Below are positions 25,840-33,603 of a stretch of DNA of 33,998 bases, in pieces. Made by a program: the position numbers and the translations under genes. The stretch comes from UBA2040 sp002332715 (lineage in GTDB: Bacteria; Bacteroidota; Bacteroidia; Flavobacteriales_D; Crocinitomicaceae), in assembly GCA_029242295.1 (NCBI GenBank), contig JAQWUF010000011.1, positions 1-33,998 on the forward strand, written 5' to 3'. How positions within the stretch are numbered: the stretch's first letter is position 1; every line of letters starts with the position of its first letter. The notes below the pieces were generated by a model. The model had not been told where the DNA came from and did no database searches. It worked only from the letters and a program-made list of their open reading frames with translations.

Positions 25840-26724
25840 CTAAGCTATCTCAGCGCTTGACGTTGGAAATGCACGGTCTACTTTCTTGAACAAACCTTGC
25901 AACACTTTTCCTGGTCCCACTTCAACGACTTCAGCACATCCGTCAGCAATCATAGTATTCATTGTTTGCGTCCATTTCACAGGAGCCGTCAATTGCGCCA
26001 CCAAATTCTTTTGAATTCCAATTGGATCACTAACCGCGCTTGCCGTTACATTCTGATATACAGGACAAATTGGTGTATTGAAAGTAGTCGCTTCAATTGC
26101 AGCCGCTAATTCGGTACGTGCAGGTTCCATTAAAGGTGAATGAAATGCACCACCAACGGGTAACATCAATGCTCTTTTGGCTCCAGCTTCGGTTAATTTC
26201 TCACATGCTTTTTCAACAGCAGGGATGGCTCCAGAAATAACCAACTGACCAGGGCAATTATAATTTGCAGGGACTACGACTCCGTCAATCTTTGCACAAA
26301 TTTTCTCAACTACATCATCTTCCAAGCCTAAAATAGCGGCCATGGTGGAAGGTTCTGCTTCACACGCTTTCTGCATGGCAAGCGCTCTCTGATAAACAAG
26401 CCGCAAACCGTCTTCGAATGAGAGTGTTTTATTGGCAACTAGAGAAGAGAGTTCACCTAAGGAATGACCGGCCACCATATCTGGTTTGAAATCTTCACCT
26501 AAACAAGTGGCAAGAATAGTTGAGTGCAAAAATATCGCAGGTTGCGTTACTTTCGTTTGTTTCAATTCTTCGTCCGTTCCTTCGAACATGATCTTGGTAA
26601 TATCGAATCCTAAGATTTCGTTTGCTTTGTTGAACATCTCTTTTGCAGAAGGAGAAGAATCATATAAATCCTTTCCCATTCCTGAGAATTGTGCCCCTTG
26701 TCCGGGAAAAACGTATGCTTTCAT
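25840..26724 (-). CDS. fabD: ACP S-malonyltransferase (FabD)
   Basis: Transfers malonyl from CoA to acyl carrier protein, the entry step of fatty-acid elongation. All active-site landmarks are present in 294 residues: FPGQGAQFSGMGKDLYD at the N-terminus, the nucleophile in GHSLGELSS (Ser88), the carboxylate-binding arginine in YQRALAMQKA (Arg113), the catalytic histidine in GGAFHSPLM (His195), and VEVGPGKVLQGLFKK at the end. A promoter is recognisable directly upstream. It is transcribed alone in this window; no other fab genes are adjacent. Confidence 0.96.
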   Translation of the reverse strand: MKAYVFPGQGAQFSGMGKDLYDSSPSAKEMFNKANEILGFDITKIMFEGTDEELKQTKVTQPAIFLHSTILATCLGEDFKPDMVAGHSLGELSSLVANKTLSFEDGLRLVYQRALAMQKACEAEPSTMAAILGLEDDVVEKICAKIDGVVVPANYNCPGQLVISGAIPAVEKACEKLTEAGAKRALMLPVGGAFHSPLMEPARTELAAAIEATTFNTPICPVYQNVTASAVSDPIGIQKNLVAQLTAPVKWTQTMNTMIADGCAEVVEVGPGKVLQGLFKKVDRAFPTSSAEIA

Positions 26725-26742
26725 GTGTTAACGAGTTTGGGT

Positions 26743-26774
26743 CAAAAATACACAATGGGAATTTTAAAAGCAAA
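26743..26774 (-). promoter_or_regulatory. fabD promoter (Bacteroidota -33/-7 type)
   Basis: On the minus strand TTTG (complement of 26771-26774) and TATTTTTG (complement of 26743-26750) are separated by 20 bases, close to the TTTG/TAnnTTTG consensus. The -33 box overlaps the T-run of the terminator that ends the upstream T9SS gene. Confidence 0.6.
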
Positions 26775-26803
26775 AAAGAAGGGGTCGCATTCACGACCCC
26801 TTC
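26772..26803 (-). terminator. Terminator of the T9SS cargo gene
   Basis: A perfect 10-bp stem (26778-26787 with 26794-26803, GAAGGGGTCG / CGACCCCTTC), a 6-base loop, and on the minus strand a run of six T (complement of 26772-26777). It lies 31 bp after the stop codon at 26835 and is the cleanest terminator in the window. Confidence 0.88.
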
Positions 26804-26834
26804 CAATTAAATTATTGGTTTATGTAAATTCGAA

Positions 26835-28682
26835 TTATTTGATAATAACTCTTTCTACAACTGCACCATTTTCGTTAGCAACTTTTACGATGTACATCCC
26901 TGAACCGTTAGCAGACAAATCAATTGTAGTTGTTCCGTTTGCCAATTTAGAAGTTACTTCTTTTCCTAACATGTTATAAACAGTAACAGTAACACCTTCG
27001 TTATCTGCAACATCAACATTGATGATTCCTTCTGAAGGATTCGGGTAAACAGAAATTCCTTTAAGAGCAACTTCGTTCAATCCAACTCCCCACGCATCGT
27101 TCACCAACATACGAATCCCGATAGCAACACCATTTGTGTAAGATTGGTCACCTTGAATATAAATTCCAGAAGCCGTACCTGGCTGAGGAACTGTTTTGTC
27201 ATCAACAACAGAAATTGTGTTTGCACCACCATTACTGTATAATTCAGCCGCCATCATGTAAGCACCAGGAGTTAAAGAAACAATAGCCGGGAACAAAACG
27301 TCAACATAACCAGCAGTTATATTAGCTGCGGTAACTGTTACAGGATCAGAGATATTGAATAGTGGTGTCATATCATCAATCCAGAATGTCGCAGTGTCTT
27401 TAATTGATCCATAGATTTGACCACCAGCGATAGTCGTAGAACCTAACATGATTCTCATTCCTGAAACATCAGTCGTATTTTTGATATCATACATACCTGC
27501 AAGAACTAATCCATCTTCTGCACCTGTAAACGATGCAGTACCAATTATACCAAGGTTTGAAGTAGCTGCAGGGTGATTTCCAATACCATCTAAAGAGTAC
27601 ATGTTAGTTGTAACTTCAAAATTTCTTGGGTAGATGTTGTTCGCAAAATCTGCACCAGTTGACTCTTCTGCCGAAGTAGCTGTGTAAACACCTGTGTACA
27701 TTCCGACTGGTAAAGCAGGCGTTTCTAATGATTCAACAAAAGCAGTATCACCTTGAGGTAATAAAGCAGGACCTGTTGCATTAACTGTAAAAGCTGAAGC
27801 ATAAGTCGCATTGACTGCGATAATTGTTTGATCGGTAGTACCGAAGTTCAATACTTCAGCACCAACGTTATACGCTGCATCTAACTGTGTAATAGGAGTT
27901 CGTCCATACTCACGACCTTGATTCGTAGAACCAGAAAACCAAGCAGACATTACTTGAATATCATTTGCTGGTTGTTCGATTAATTCAACGTCATCAACAG
28001 CCCAGTACCAACCCCAAAAATCGTTGTCGTTGTAGTAAAACTGAACTAATACTTGAGCCCCACCACCAACGGCAGCAGAAACATTGATTTCTTCCATTTC
28101 TGGATTCAAGGTATTCTGATCATTTGGATATCCATTTGCGATAGCACCTCCTGTTTCAGAAGTAATAGGGAATTCAAACCAAGTTGTTCCATTATCTGGA
28201 GAAAGACGTACGCCTCTTTCCTCATGCCACCAGCGGTAATTATGTTGAAATCTCAAAATTACATTTGGATATAATGATAAATCCACAGGAGTAACGTTTG
28301 TAATTTCCGCTATGATAGCACCATCACCATCCGTATTGCCAGGTTGACCATCAGAATTAATCAATGCAAATCCATTTGAAGCAGTTGCGGTGTTCAACGG
28401 GAACAAAGAAGGAGCAGCATTTGGAATAGCACTTGGGCTAGTTTGGATAGTCCAGTTTTCAGGAGTTGGTAAACTTGTATTCGTCATTGTCCAAGTTGCA
28501 GCAGATGAAAAATCATCCGACCAAATCACTGTCGCTTTATCATTAATTGTGCTTGGTTTATTTGGCTTTGTTATTGAAGCATCGGCACCATTATCGTGCT
28601 TTTGAACCAACATTTTTTCCTGCTGAGCAGAAACACCTAAAGTAAAACCTAATGCAAGGACGCTTAAGTAAATTTTTTTCAT
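26835..28682 (-). CDS. T9SS type A sorted exported protein
   Basis: A 615-residue cell-surface or secreted protein. It has a signal peptide (MKKIYLSVLALGFTLGVSAQ) and, from about 50, a jelly-roll-like region (VIWSDDFSSAATWTMTN... FWGWYWAVDDVELIEQP) of the kind found in MAM or choice-of-anchor domains. A middle beta-rich stretch follows, and the last 75 residues form a type IX secretion C-terminal signal (ISVYPNPSEGIINVD, VTVYNMLGKEV, LSANGSGMYIVKV, ending VVERVIIK). No catalytic motif was seen, so adhesion or structural use is likelier than enzymatic. About 165 bases of very AT-rich leader precede ATG (28683-28848) and I find no consensus promoter there. A strong terminator follows. Confidence 0.88.
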   Translation of the reverse strand: MKKIYLSVLALGFTLGVSAQQEKMLVQKHDNGADASITKPNKPSTINDKATVIWSDDFSSAATWTMTNTSLPTPENWTIQTSPSAIPNAAPSLFPLNTATASNGFALINSDGQPGNTDGDGAIIAEITNVTPVDLSLYPNVILRFQHNYRWWHEERGVRLSPDNGTTWFEFPITSETGGAIANGYPNDQNTLNPEMEEINVSAAVGGGAQVLVQFYYNDNDFWGWYWAVDDVELIEQPANDIQVMSAWFSGSTNQGREYGRTPITQLDAAYNVGAEVLNFGTTDQTIIAVNATYASAFTVNATGPALLPQGDTAFVESLETPALPVGMYTGVYTATSAEESTGADFANNIYPRNFEVTTNMYSLDGIGNHPAATSNLGIIGTASFTGAEDGLVLAGMYDIKNTTDVSGMRIMLGSTTIAGGQIYGSIKDTATFWIDDMTPLFNISDPVTVTAANITAGYVDVLFPAIVSLTPGAYMMAAELYSNGGANTISVVDDKTVPQPGTASGIYIQGDQSYTNGVAIGIRMLVNDAWGVGLNEVALKGISVYPNPSEGIINVDVADNEGVTVTVYNMLGKEVTSKLANGTTTIDLSANGSGMYIVKVANENGAVVERVIIK

Positions 28683-28848
28683 AATTATTATTATTAGACT
28701 GTTTGAATCGAAACAACCCTGATATGAAAAAGCATTTCAGAATTCATTTCATTTGTAAAATTTTTATAAAAATAAAACTATTTGATCAAATAAAAAAATA
28801 GAAACCCTTTAAAAATGGGATTCCTTTCGGAAAAAAAAACGATAACAA

Positions 28849-29147
28849 TTATCTATTAATCAATAGTTTTTGTGTACGACTATTATTCGAAGATGCCATT
28901 CGAATAAAATTTAAACCATTAACAAAGTGAAAAACATCAATTTTACTACTCGTACTGAAATCGAAGGACGATGCTGCTGTCCTTCTCGATGAATTGACCT
29001 CTGACGATATAAACGACGTCATTTGGTTTTTTAACGCTGAGCAAATATTCCTTTTTTGCTCCATTTTTGGGTAATGATCAAATCAACAAAACGGTCGGAA
29101 TAATTTTCTATATCACCAAAATTATGGGACTTAAAATTGAAGGAAGT
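28849..29147 (-). pseudogene. Decayed T9SS cargo gene (C-terminal remnant)
   Basis: Three minus-strand frames carry consecutive protein-like pieces. From 29147: a first piece with FKSHNFGDIENYSDRFVDLI and ITQK. A one-base change in the five-T run at 29064-29068 (plus strand) shifts it to a second piece with NGAKKEYLLSVKKPNDVVYI and GQFIEKDSSIVLRFQYE. Around 28945-28955 a further shift leads to IDVFHFVNGLNFIRMASSNN and the ending SRTQKLLINR. The order PNDVVYI...GQF, then IDVxxxxNGLxFIR, then QKLLINR is that of a T9SS type A sorting domain. The 71-residue open frame visible here is therefore only the last third of a broken domain. Upstream, 29150-29240 has further weak coding traces but stop codons in all frames. 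Intact relatives would be secreted proteins. Confidence 0.65.
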
Positions 29148-29239
29148 TTATCCAAACCCAGAGCTGGACCAAGCCATCAAAAAAAGAAGTAAAAGGTTCT
29201 TAGAGGTATAAGGACAACAAATTCTCTACCATATATGGT

Positions 29240-30001
29240 CTATCTCAAACAAAAGGACAAAACAGCCTCAATAAATTCTTCAGGAGCTTCGGCGTGAACC
29301 CAATGTCCCGCCTTTTCGACGCTCACAAAATGAGAATCCGGAAATTGATTTTCTAGAACCGGAATATCTTCATTTAAAATATAATCCGACATCATTCCGC
29401 GAATAAACAAAGTTGGAATTCGAACCTCATTGGATGGAAGTCCTTGCAAAATAGCTGTCATTTCTCGTTCTAGTAATGGAATATTCATTCGCCAAGCCAA
29501 TTTTCCTTTTTCAATCCAATACAGGTTTTTTAGTAGAAATTGACGAACACCGTTTGATTCTATATGCTTCGCCATAGCTTCTTCAGCTTCAGAACGACTA
29601 TGTATTACCTTTAAATCAATCGCATGAAGACCTGCCAAAATTTGTTCGTGATGAGAAGGATAGGTTTTCGTTCCGATATCCACCACGATTAGTTTTTCCA
29701 AATAATCAGGATAATTTTGAGCAAAATTCATTGCTGTTTTACCACCCATGGAATGACCAAGAAGGATGACTTCTTCTAACTTAAAATCATCAAAAAGTTC
29801 CTTTAAATCTTCGGCCATTAAATCGTAGCTTATTTTATCGCTCCAATCACTGTGTCCGTGGTTGCGTTGATCAACGAGAATAACTTGATAATATTCGGCT
29901 AGTTTTTTGGCGTGCGTTTGCCAATTGTCCGAATAACCAAAAAGGCCATGCAAGATGACCATGGGTTTTCCTTCTCCTAAAATTCGGTGGTGTAGTTTCA
30001 A
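29240..30001 (-). CDS. Alpha/beta-fold hydrolase
   Basis: A 253-residue alpha/beta hydrolase of the YbfF-like esterase group. The oxyanion-hole stretch VILHGLFGYSDNW (from 15), VDQRNHGHSDWS near 43, nucleophile elbow LGHSMGG (Ser84) and the catalytic histidine in KAGHWVHAEAPE (His233) are in place; the acid is probably in the FIRGMMSDYI region (near 205). TTG at 30001 is the likely start, because the next methionine (residue 14) would remove the first strand. It lies 9 bp after the HMA lipoprotein gene and is probably co-transcribed. The substrate is unknown; short-chain acyl esters are typical of relatives. Confidence 0.88.
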   Translation of the reverse strand: MKLHHRILGEGKPMVILHGLFGYSDNWQTHAKKLAEYYQVILVDQRNHGHSDWSDKISYDLMAEDLKELFDDFKLEEVILLGHSMGGKTAMNFAQNYPDYLEKLIVVDIGTKTYPSHHEQILAGLHAIDLKVIHSRSEAEEAMAKHIESNGVRQFLLKNLYWIEKGKLAWRMNIPLLEREMTAILQGLPSNEVRIPTLFIRGMMSDYILNEDIPVLENQFPDSHFVSVEKAGHWVHAEAPEEFIEAVLSFCLR

Positions 30002-30010
30002 TTCCCTCGT

Positions 30011-30442
30011 TTACGACTTTGTTTCCTCCACCACTGGTGCAGGAACGTCTTTAATTGTCGCTTTAATACTGATTGAAATATCGTGTTCATCTGATTTGCC
30101 AACTTTAAACTGACCATCGTTCATTTTCGTCACGATTTTAATTAATTCTTTTGGCGTCGTTTTCTTTTGGTCGTATGATACTGTTACGATGTTCGTTTTG
30201 CGTTCGTCTTCAAAATCGAACTCACATTTTTCCACGGCATTTGTTTCAGATAATTCTTGTCGGATACTTCCACCGCACATCATTTCGCATGACATTCCTT
30301 GAATTTCGAAAGTAAGCATTTTATTCGCAACTACTTTCTCTTTAGGTGTTTGAACTTTATCGTCAGTTTTTTCGGCCGTTTTTACTTGATCACAAGCGAA
30401 AAGGACAAGGCTTAAAAAGAAAAGTGAAATAAGGTTTTTCAT
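30011..30442 (-). CDS. HMA-domain lipoprotein with CxxxC metal site
   Basis: A lipoprotein signal (MKNLISLFFLSLVLFAC, Cys17), a charged linker, and from about residue 41 a heavy-metal-associated fold: MLTFEIQGMSCEMMCGGSIR aligns with the GMTCxxC loop, but the two cysteines (52 and 56) are three residues apart, not two. The rest (VEKCEFDFEDERKTNIVTVS, then TPKELIKIVTKMNDGQFKV) follows the HMA beta-alpha-beta order. It should sit in the periplasm, anchored to a membrane, and bind copper or a similar ion. A candidate promoter lies at 30463-30492. The extra residue may alter metal preference. No copper ATPase is nearby. Confidence 0.85.
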   Translation of the reverse strand: MKNLISLFFLSLVLFACDQVKTAEKTDDKVQTPKEKVVANKMLTFEIQGMSCEMMCGGSIRQELSETNAVEKCEFDFEDERKTNIVTVSYDQKKTTPKELIKIVTKMNDGQFKVGKSDEHDISISIKATIKDVPAPVVEETKS

Positions 30443-30462
30443 AACATGAGTATTTATAATTA

Positions 30463-30492
30463 CAAAGATAACAAGAAAGCTGCTTTTTTAAA
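30463..30492 (-). promoter_or_regulatory. Candidate promoter of the HMA lipoprotein operon
   Basis: On the minus strand TTTA (complement of 30489-30492), 18 bases, then TATCTTTG (complement of 30463-30470), an exact match to the Bacteroidota -7 box TAnnTTTG. The leader would be about 15-20 bases. Confidence 0.55.
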
Positions 30493-30570
30493 CTTAAAAA
30501 CAGAAGGATTATTGAAATTCTCAAGACATTCTTTTCCTTTTGTAACTTTGCCGAAAGAATTGTATAAAAA

Positions 30571-31167
30571 ATGAAAATCAAAGAAGCCGTTTTCGTTATA
30601 TCGAACAGTGAGTTTAGTAAATGCCCGAAAGACGGAAAAGCCGAGTACGCTTTTATCGGTCGCTCTAATGTAGGAAAATCTTCCTTGATAAATATGCTGA
30701 CTGACAATAAAAAATTGGCAAAAACATCAGGAAGGCCAGGAAAGACTCAGCTTATCAATCATTTTTTGATAAACGACGACTGGTATTTGGTCGATTTACC
30801 GGGATATGGTTACGCTAAGGCATCCAAATCTTCACGTCGTGAATGGGAGAAGTTCATTGTTGATTATTTGACAAAAAGCGTACAATTATTGAACGTGTTT
30901 GTCCTACTTGATTCGCGCTTGGAACCTCAAAAAATTGACATTGAATTCATGAATTGGTGTGGTGCGAAGGAAATTCCTTTTTCGATGGTTTTCACTAAAA
31001 TCGATAAATTGTCTAGTTCCGTTCTTCAGAAAAACTTAGCGAAATACAAAAAAGAGATGTTGAAATATTGGGATGCACTTCCTCCAGTTTTCGCGACTTC
31101 AAGCACTTCTGCATTTGGGAAAGAACGAATATTAAATTACATCGGAGAAATCAATCAAACTCGATAA
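30571..31167 (+). CDS. engB: Ribosome biogenesis GTP-binding protein EngB (YihA/YsxC)
   Basis: Essential GTPase of large-subunit ribosome assembly. G1 GRSNVGKSS is at residues 30-38, G2 TSGRPGKTQLINHF near 52, G3 DLPGYGYAKAS near 75, G4 TKIDK near 141 and G5 TSSTSAFG near 175; the length of 198 is usual. ATG at 30571 is supported by the TAACTTTG -7-like box at 30543-30550, about 20 bases ahead. It diverges from the HMA lipoprotein gene. Confidence 0.96.
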   Translation: MKIKEAVFVISNSEFSKCPKDGKAEYAFIGRSNVGKSSLINMLTDNKKLAKTSGRPGKTQLINHFLINDDWYLVDLPGYGYAKASKSSRREWEKFIVDYLTKSVQLLNVFVLLDSRLEPQKIDIEFMNWCGAKEIPFSMVFTKIDKLSSSVLQKNLAKYKKEMLKYWDALPPVFATSSTSAFGKERILNYIGEINQTR

Positions 31168-31217
31168 TTTTCAAAAAGTTAAAAAGGTCTAAACAAAGTA
31201 TTTAGCATGCTATATAT

Positions 31218-31249
31218 TTTGTTTAAGTACTGAAAAAGTTGTATCCTTG
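31218..31249 (+). promoter_or_regulatory. Candidate promoter of the charged exported-protein gene
   Basis: TTTG (31218-31221), 20 bases, then TATCCTTG (31242-31249), one mismatch from TAnnTTTG. It is followed by a 21-base gap to ATG at 31271. Confidence 0.55.
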
Positions 31250-31270
31250 TTTGTCTAAAACAATAGAACG

Positions 31271-31663
31271 ATGAAAAAAATTGGAATAGTTATCTGCGCA
31301 GTATTACTTTCTTCAACTGCATTTTCTCAAATTGAAAAAGAGAAAAAAAACGTTAAGGGTGAAAAAGAAGTGAAAACCGAAAATGAGCCGAAAGTTGAAG
31401 AACAAATGGAGGTTGAAAAACAGATAAAAGTTACGGAAGAAAATGGTGTTACTCGATTAAAGGAAACAACCATTCAAAACGGAGTTATCCAATACAAAGT
31501 GTATGAAGGTGCTGCAGCTGAAAAGCGCATGGCTGAATTGAAAAAAGAAGAAGCGAAACAAGCAGGTGCTATCAAACGCTTAGAAACGCATAAGAAAATA
31601 GAGGTTGAAGAGCGAGAAGAAAAAGCTCCAGCAAAACCAATTAAAGAAGAAATAATGGACTAA
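31271..31663 (+). CDS. Small highly charged exported protein
   Basis: A 130-residue protein with a clear signal peptide (MKKIGIVICAVLLSSTAFSQ) and then an almost uninterrupted Lys/Glu-rich region with only one more hydrophobic stretch (GVTRLKETTIQNGVIQYKVY, about 63-82). It looks largely helical or disordered, with coiled-coil potential in the second half (AEKRMAELKKEEAKQAG). I do not recognise a family. It has its own promoter-like boxes and its own terminator, so it is a monocistronic gene. It is presumably periplasmic. Confidence 0.7.
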   Translation: MKKIGIVICAVLLSSTAFSQIEKEKKNVKGEKEVKTENEPKVEEQMEVEKQIKVTEENGVTRLKETTIQNGVIQYKVYEGAAAEKRMAELKKEEAKQAGAIKRLETHKKIEVEEREEKAPAKPIKEEIMD

Positions 31664-31687
31664 GTCGTTCATGAACTATATTTAAAT

Positions 31688-31720
31688 CCCGTTTTGGTAA
31701 GTCCGAGACGGGTTTTTTTT
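31688..31720 (+). terminator. Terminator of the charged exported-protein gene
   Basis: CCCGT (31688-31692) pairs with ACGGG (31708-31712), extended by A-T pairs at the base, and is followed by eight T. It lies 24 bp after the stop codon. Confidence 0.75.
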
Positions 31721-31782
31721 GACTCTAATTTTTCTGGATCCGTTTTTTTTCCACGACCGCACAGCAGCAGCGTAGTTAATTG

Positions 31783-31910
31783 CACGGATTTACACTAATC
31801 TGGTGATGGTATTCAACATTTTAAACCCGACCATCCTTGAAAATTAGTGCCATTCGTCGCTACAACCTACCCAATCCACCATAATTTCGTGTAATCTACA
31901 CCAACCACGA
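31783..31910. repeat. Degenerate repeat cluster before glyS
   Basis: Three stretches resemble the repeat at 9900-10010: ACGGATTTACACTAAT at about 31784-31799 (complementary orientation), GAAAATTAGTGCCATTCGTC from 31839 (direct orientation) and TTTCGTGTAATCTACACC near 31885-31902. The first two are in inverted orientation about 40 bases apart, as at the other locus. The 281-bp gap between the charged-protein gene and glyS holds these, the terminator and the promoter, but no coding frame. Confidence 0.5.
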
Positions 31911-31940
31911 TTGTCAATTCTCAATTTCGCATTACCTTTG
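31910..31940 (+). promoter_or_regulatory. glyS promoter with leaderless start
   Basis: ATTG (31910-31913), exactly 19 bases, then TACCTTTG (31933-31940), a full match to TAnnTTTG. The ATG at 31946 is only five bases after the box, where transcription itself would be expected to begin. Confidence 0.6.
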
Positions 31941-31945
31941 CGCCC

Positions 31946-33481
31946 ATGGAACAGAAAGACGACCAATTAAAAGAAGTGATATCGCATGCCAAAGAGTATG
32001 GATTTGTATTTCCATCTTCGGAGATTTATGATGGATTGAGCGCTACGTATGACTATGGTCAGTTGGGTGCTGAACTGAAAAACAATATCAAGAATTACTG
32101 GTGGGCGTCTATGGTTCAAATGAACGAGAACATCGTTGGTTTGGACGCTTCCATTTTCATGCACCCGGAGACTTGGAAAGCTTCTGGTCACGTGGATGCA
32201 TTCAATGATCCATTGATTGACAACAAAGACTCCAAGAAAAGATATCGTGCTGATGTTTTGATTGAAGATCATATTGAAAAAATTCGTCAGAAAATTGACA
32301 AAGAAGTTGTGAAAGGATTGAAACGTTTTGGAGATGATTTCAATGAAGCGGAATTCCGTGCGACGAATCCAAATGTATTGCGAAATGCTACGAAGATCAC
32401 TGAAATCCAAGATCGCATGCGCACCACTTTGGAAAACGAAGATTTGGAAGGTGTAAAAAAACTGATCGAAGATTTAGAAATTGCTTGTCCTGTTTCAGGT
32501 TCTAAAAACTGGACAGAAGTTCGACAATTCAACTTGATGTTCTCTACGGAGATGGGTTCTGTTGCGGGCGATGCTTCGACAATTTATTTGCGTCCAGAAA
32601 CGGCGCAAGGTATTTTCGTAAATTTCTTGAACGTACAGAAAACAGGACGAATGAAGATTCCCTTTGGGATTGCCCAAATTGGTAAAGCCTTCCGAAATGA
32701 AATTATTGCTCGTCAGTTTATTTTTCGCATGCGCGAATTCGAACAAATGGAAATGCAATTTTTCGTTCGTCCAGGAGAAGAAATGAAATGGTACGAGTAC
32801 TGGAAAGATTACCGAATCAAATGGCACAAGGCGCTTAGTTTGGGTGATGAGAATTACCGTTTCCACGATCATATTAAATTGGCGCATTACGCAAATGCAG
32901 CGGCAGATATCGAATTTAACTTCCCAATGGGATTCAAGGAATTGGAAGGAATTCACTCCAGAACCGATTTCGATTTGATACAACACGAAAAGCATTCCGG
33001 CAAAAAATTGCAGTATTTCGATCCAGAATTGAACAAAAATTACGTTCCTTATGTCATAGAAACTTCAATAGGATTGGACAGAATGTTCTTAGCTGTTTTG
33101 AGTTCGTCGTTGAGAAAAGAAGTATTGGAAGACGGATCAGATAGAACTGTTTTGAAATTACCCGCTGCGCTTGCACCTTACAAAGTAGCAATTATGCCAT
33201 TGACGAAAAAAGATGGATTACCTGAAAAAGCAAGAGCTATTTTTGATGGTTTAAAATTTGAGTTTAATTGTCAATACGACGAAAAAGATTCTCCAGGTAA
33301 ACGATATAGACGTCAAGATGCAATTGGAACGCCTTATTGTGTAATGGTGGATCATGAAACATTGGAAAACAATACCGTGACTGTTCGTGATATCAATACA
33401 ATGGAACAAATCCGTGTGAAAATTTTAGAATTGGATGCAATTATTCGAGAGAAAGTTTCGATGAAAAAGTTGTTAGCATAA
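31946..33481 (+). CDS. glyS: Glycyl-tRNA synthetase, dimeric type
   Basis: Class II synthetase that charges tRNA-Gly. The 511-residue single chain is of the homodimeric (alpha2, eukaryote/Bacillus-like) type rather than the split GlyQ/GlyS tetramer. Landmarks are the opening FVFPSSEIYDGLSATYDYGQ, ETWKASGHVDAFNDP, the motif 2 region GIAQIGKAFRNEIIARQFIF, FEQMEMQFFV, and the motif 3-like YVPYVIETSIGLDRMFLAVL. The anticodon-binding C-terminus begins at ALAPYKVAIMPLTKK. A coiled insertion of about 100 residues (near 75-165) separates HVDAFNDP from the core, as is common in Bacteroidota. Likely transcribed alone from the promoter at 31910. Confidence 0.95.
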   Translation: MEQKDDQLKEVISHAKEYGFVFPSSEIYDGLSATYDYGQLGAELKNNIKNYWWASMVQMNENIVGLDASIFMHPETWKASGHVDAFNDPLIDNKDSKKRYRADVLIEDHIEKIRQKIDKEVVKGLKRFGDDFNEAEFRATNPNVLRNATKITEIQDRMRTTLENEDLEGVKKLIEDLEIACPVSGSKNWTEVRQFNLMFSTEMGSVAGDASTIYLRPETAQGIFVNFLNVQKTGRMKIPFGIAQIGKAFRNEIIARQFIFRMREFEQMEMQFFVRPGEEMKWYEYWKDYRIKWHKALSLGDENYRFHDHIKLAHYANAAADIEFNFPMGFKELEGIHSRTDFDLIQHEKHSGKKLQYFDPELNKNYVPYVIETSIGLDRMFLAVLSSSLRKEVLEDGSDRTVLKLPAALAPYKVAIMPLTKKDGLPEKARAIFDGLKFEFNCQYDEKDSPGKRYRRQDAIGTPYCVMVDHETLENNTVTVRDINTMEQIRVKILELDAIIREKVSMKKLLA

Positions 33482-33603
33482 AGGATTCTTGGCTTTACGG
33501 AGCTTATTTCTTATTACACCTTTTTTAATTTTTTTCGTCAATTTAAGGTTTATTGTAATAAAAATGTTTAATATTGATTCTTATTAACTAAAAAAAATTA
33601 CAC

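Noticed and set aside
29228..29239. Perfect 12-bp palindrome ACCATATATGGT near the end of the alpha/beta hydrolase gene.
   Set aside because: Single copy, no T-run, no associated regulator; such AT-rich palindromes are expected by chance in 34 kb.
32495..32995. A 166-residue minus-strand open frame.
   Set aside because: It is antisense within glyS, which is conserved end to end; a shadow frame.
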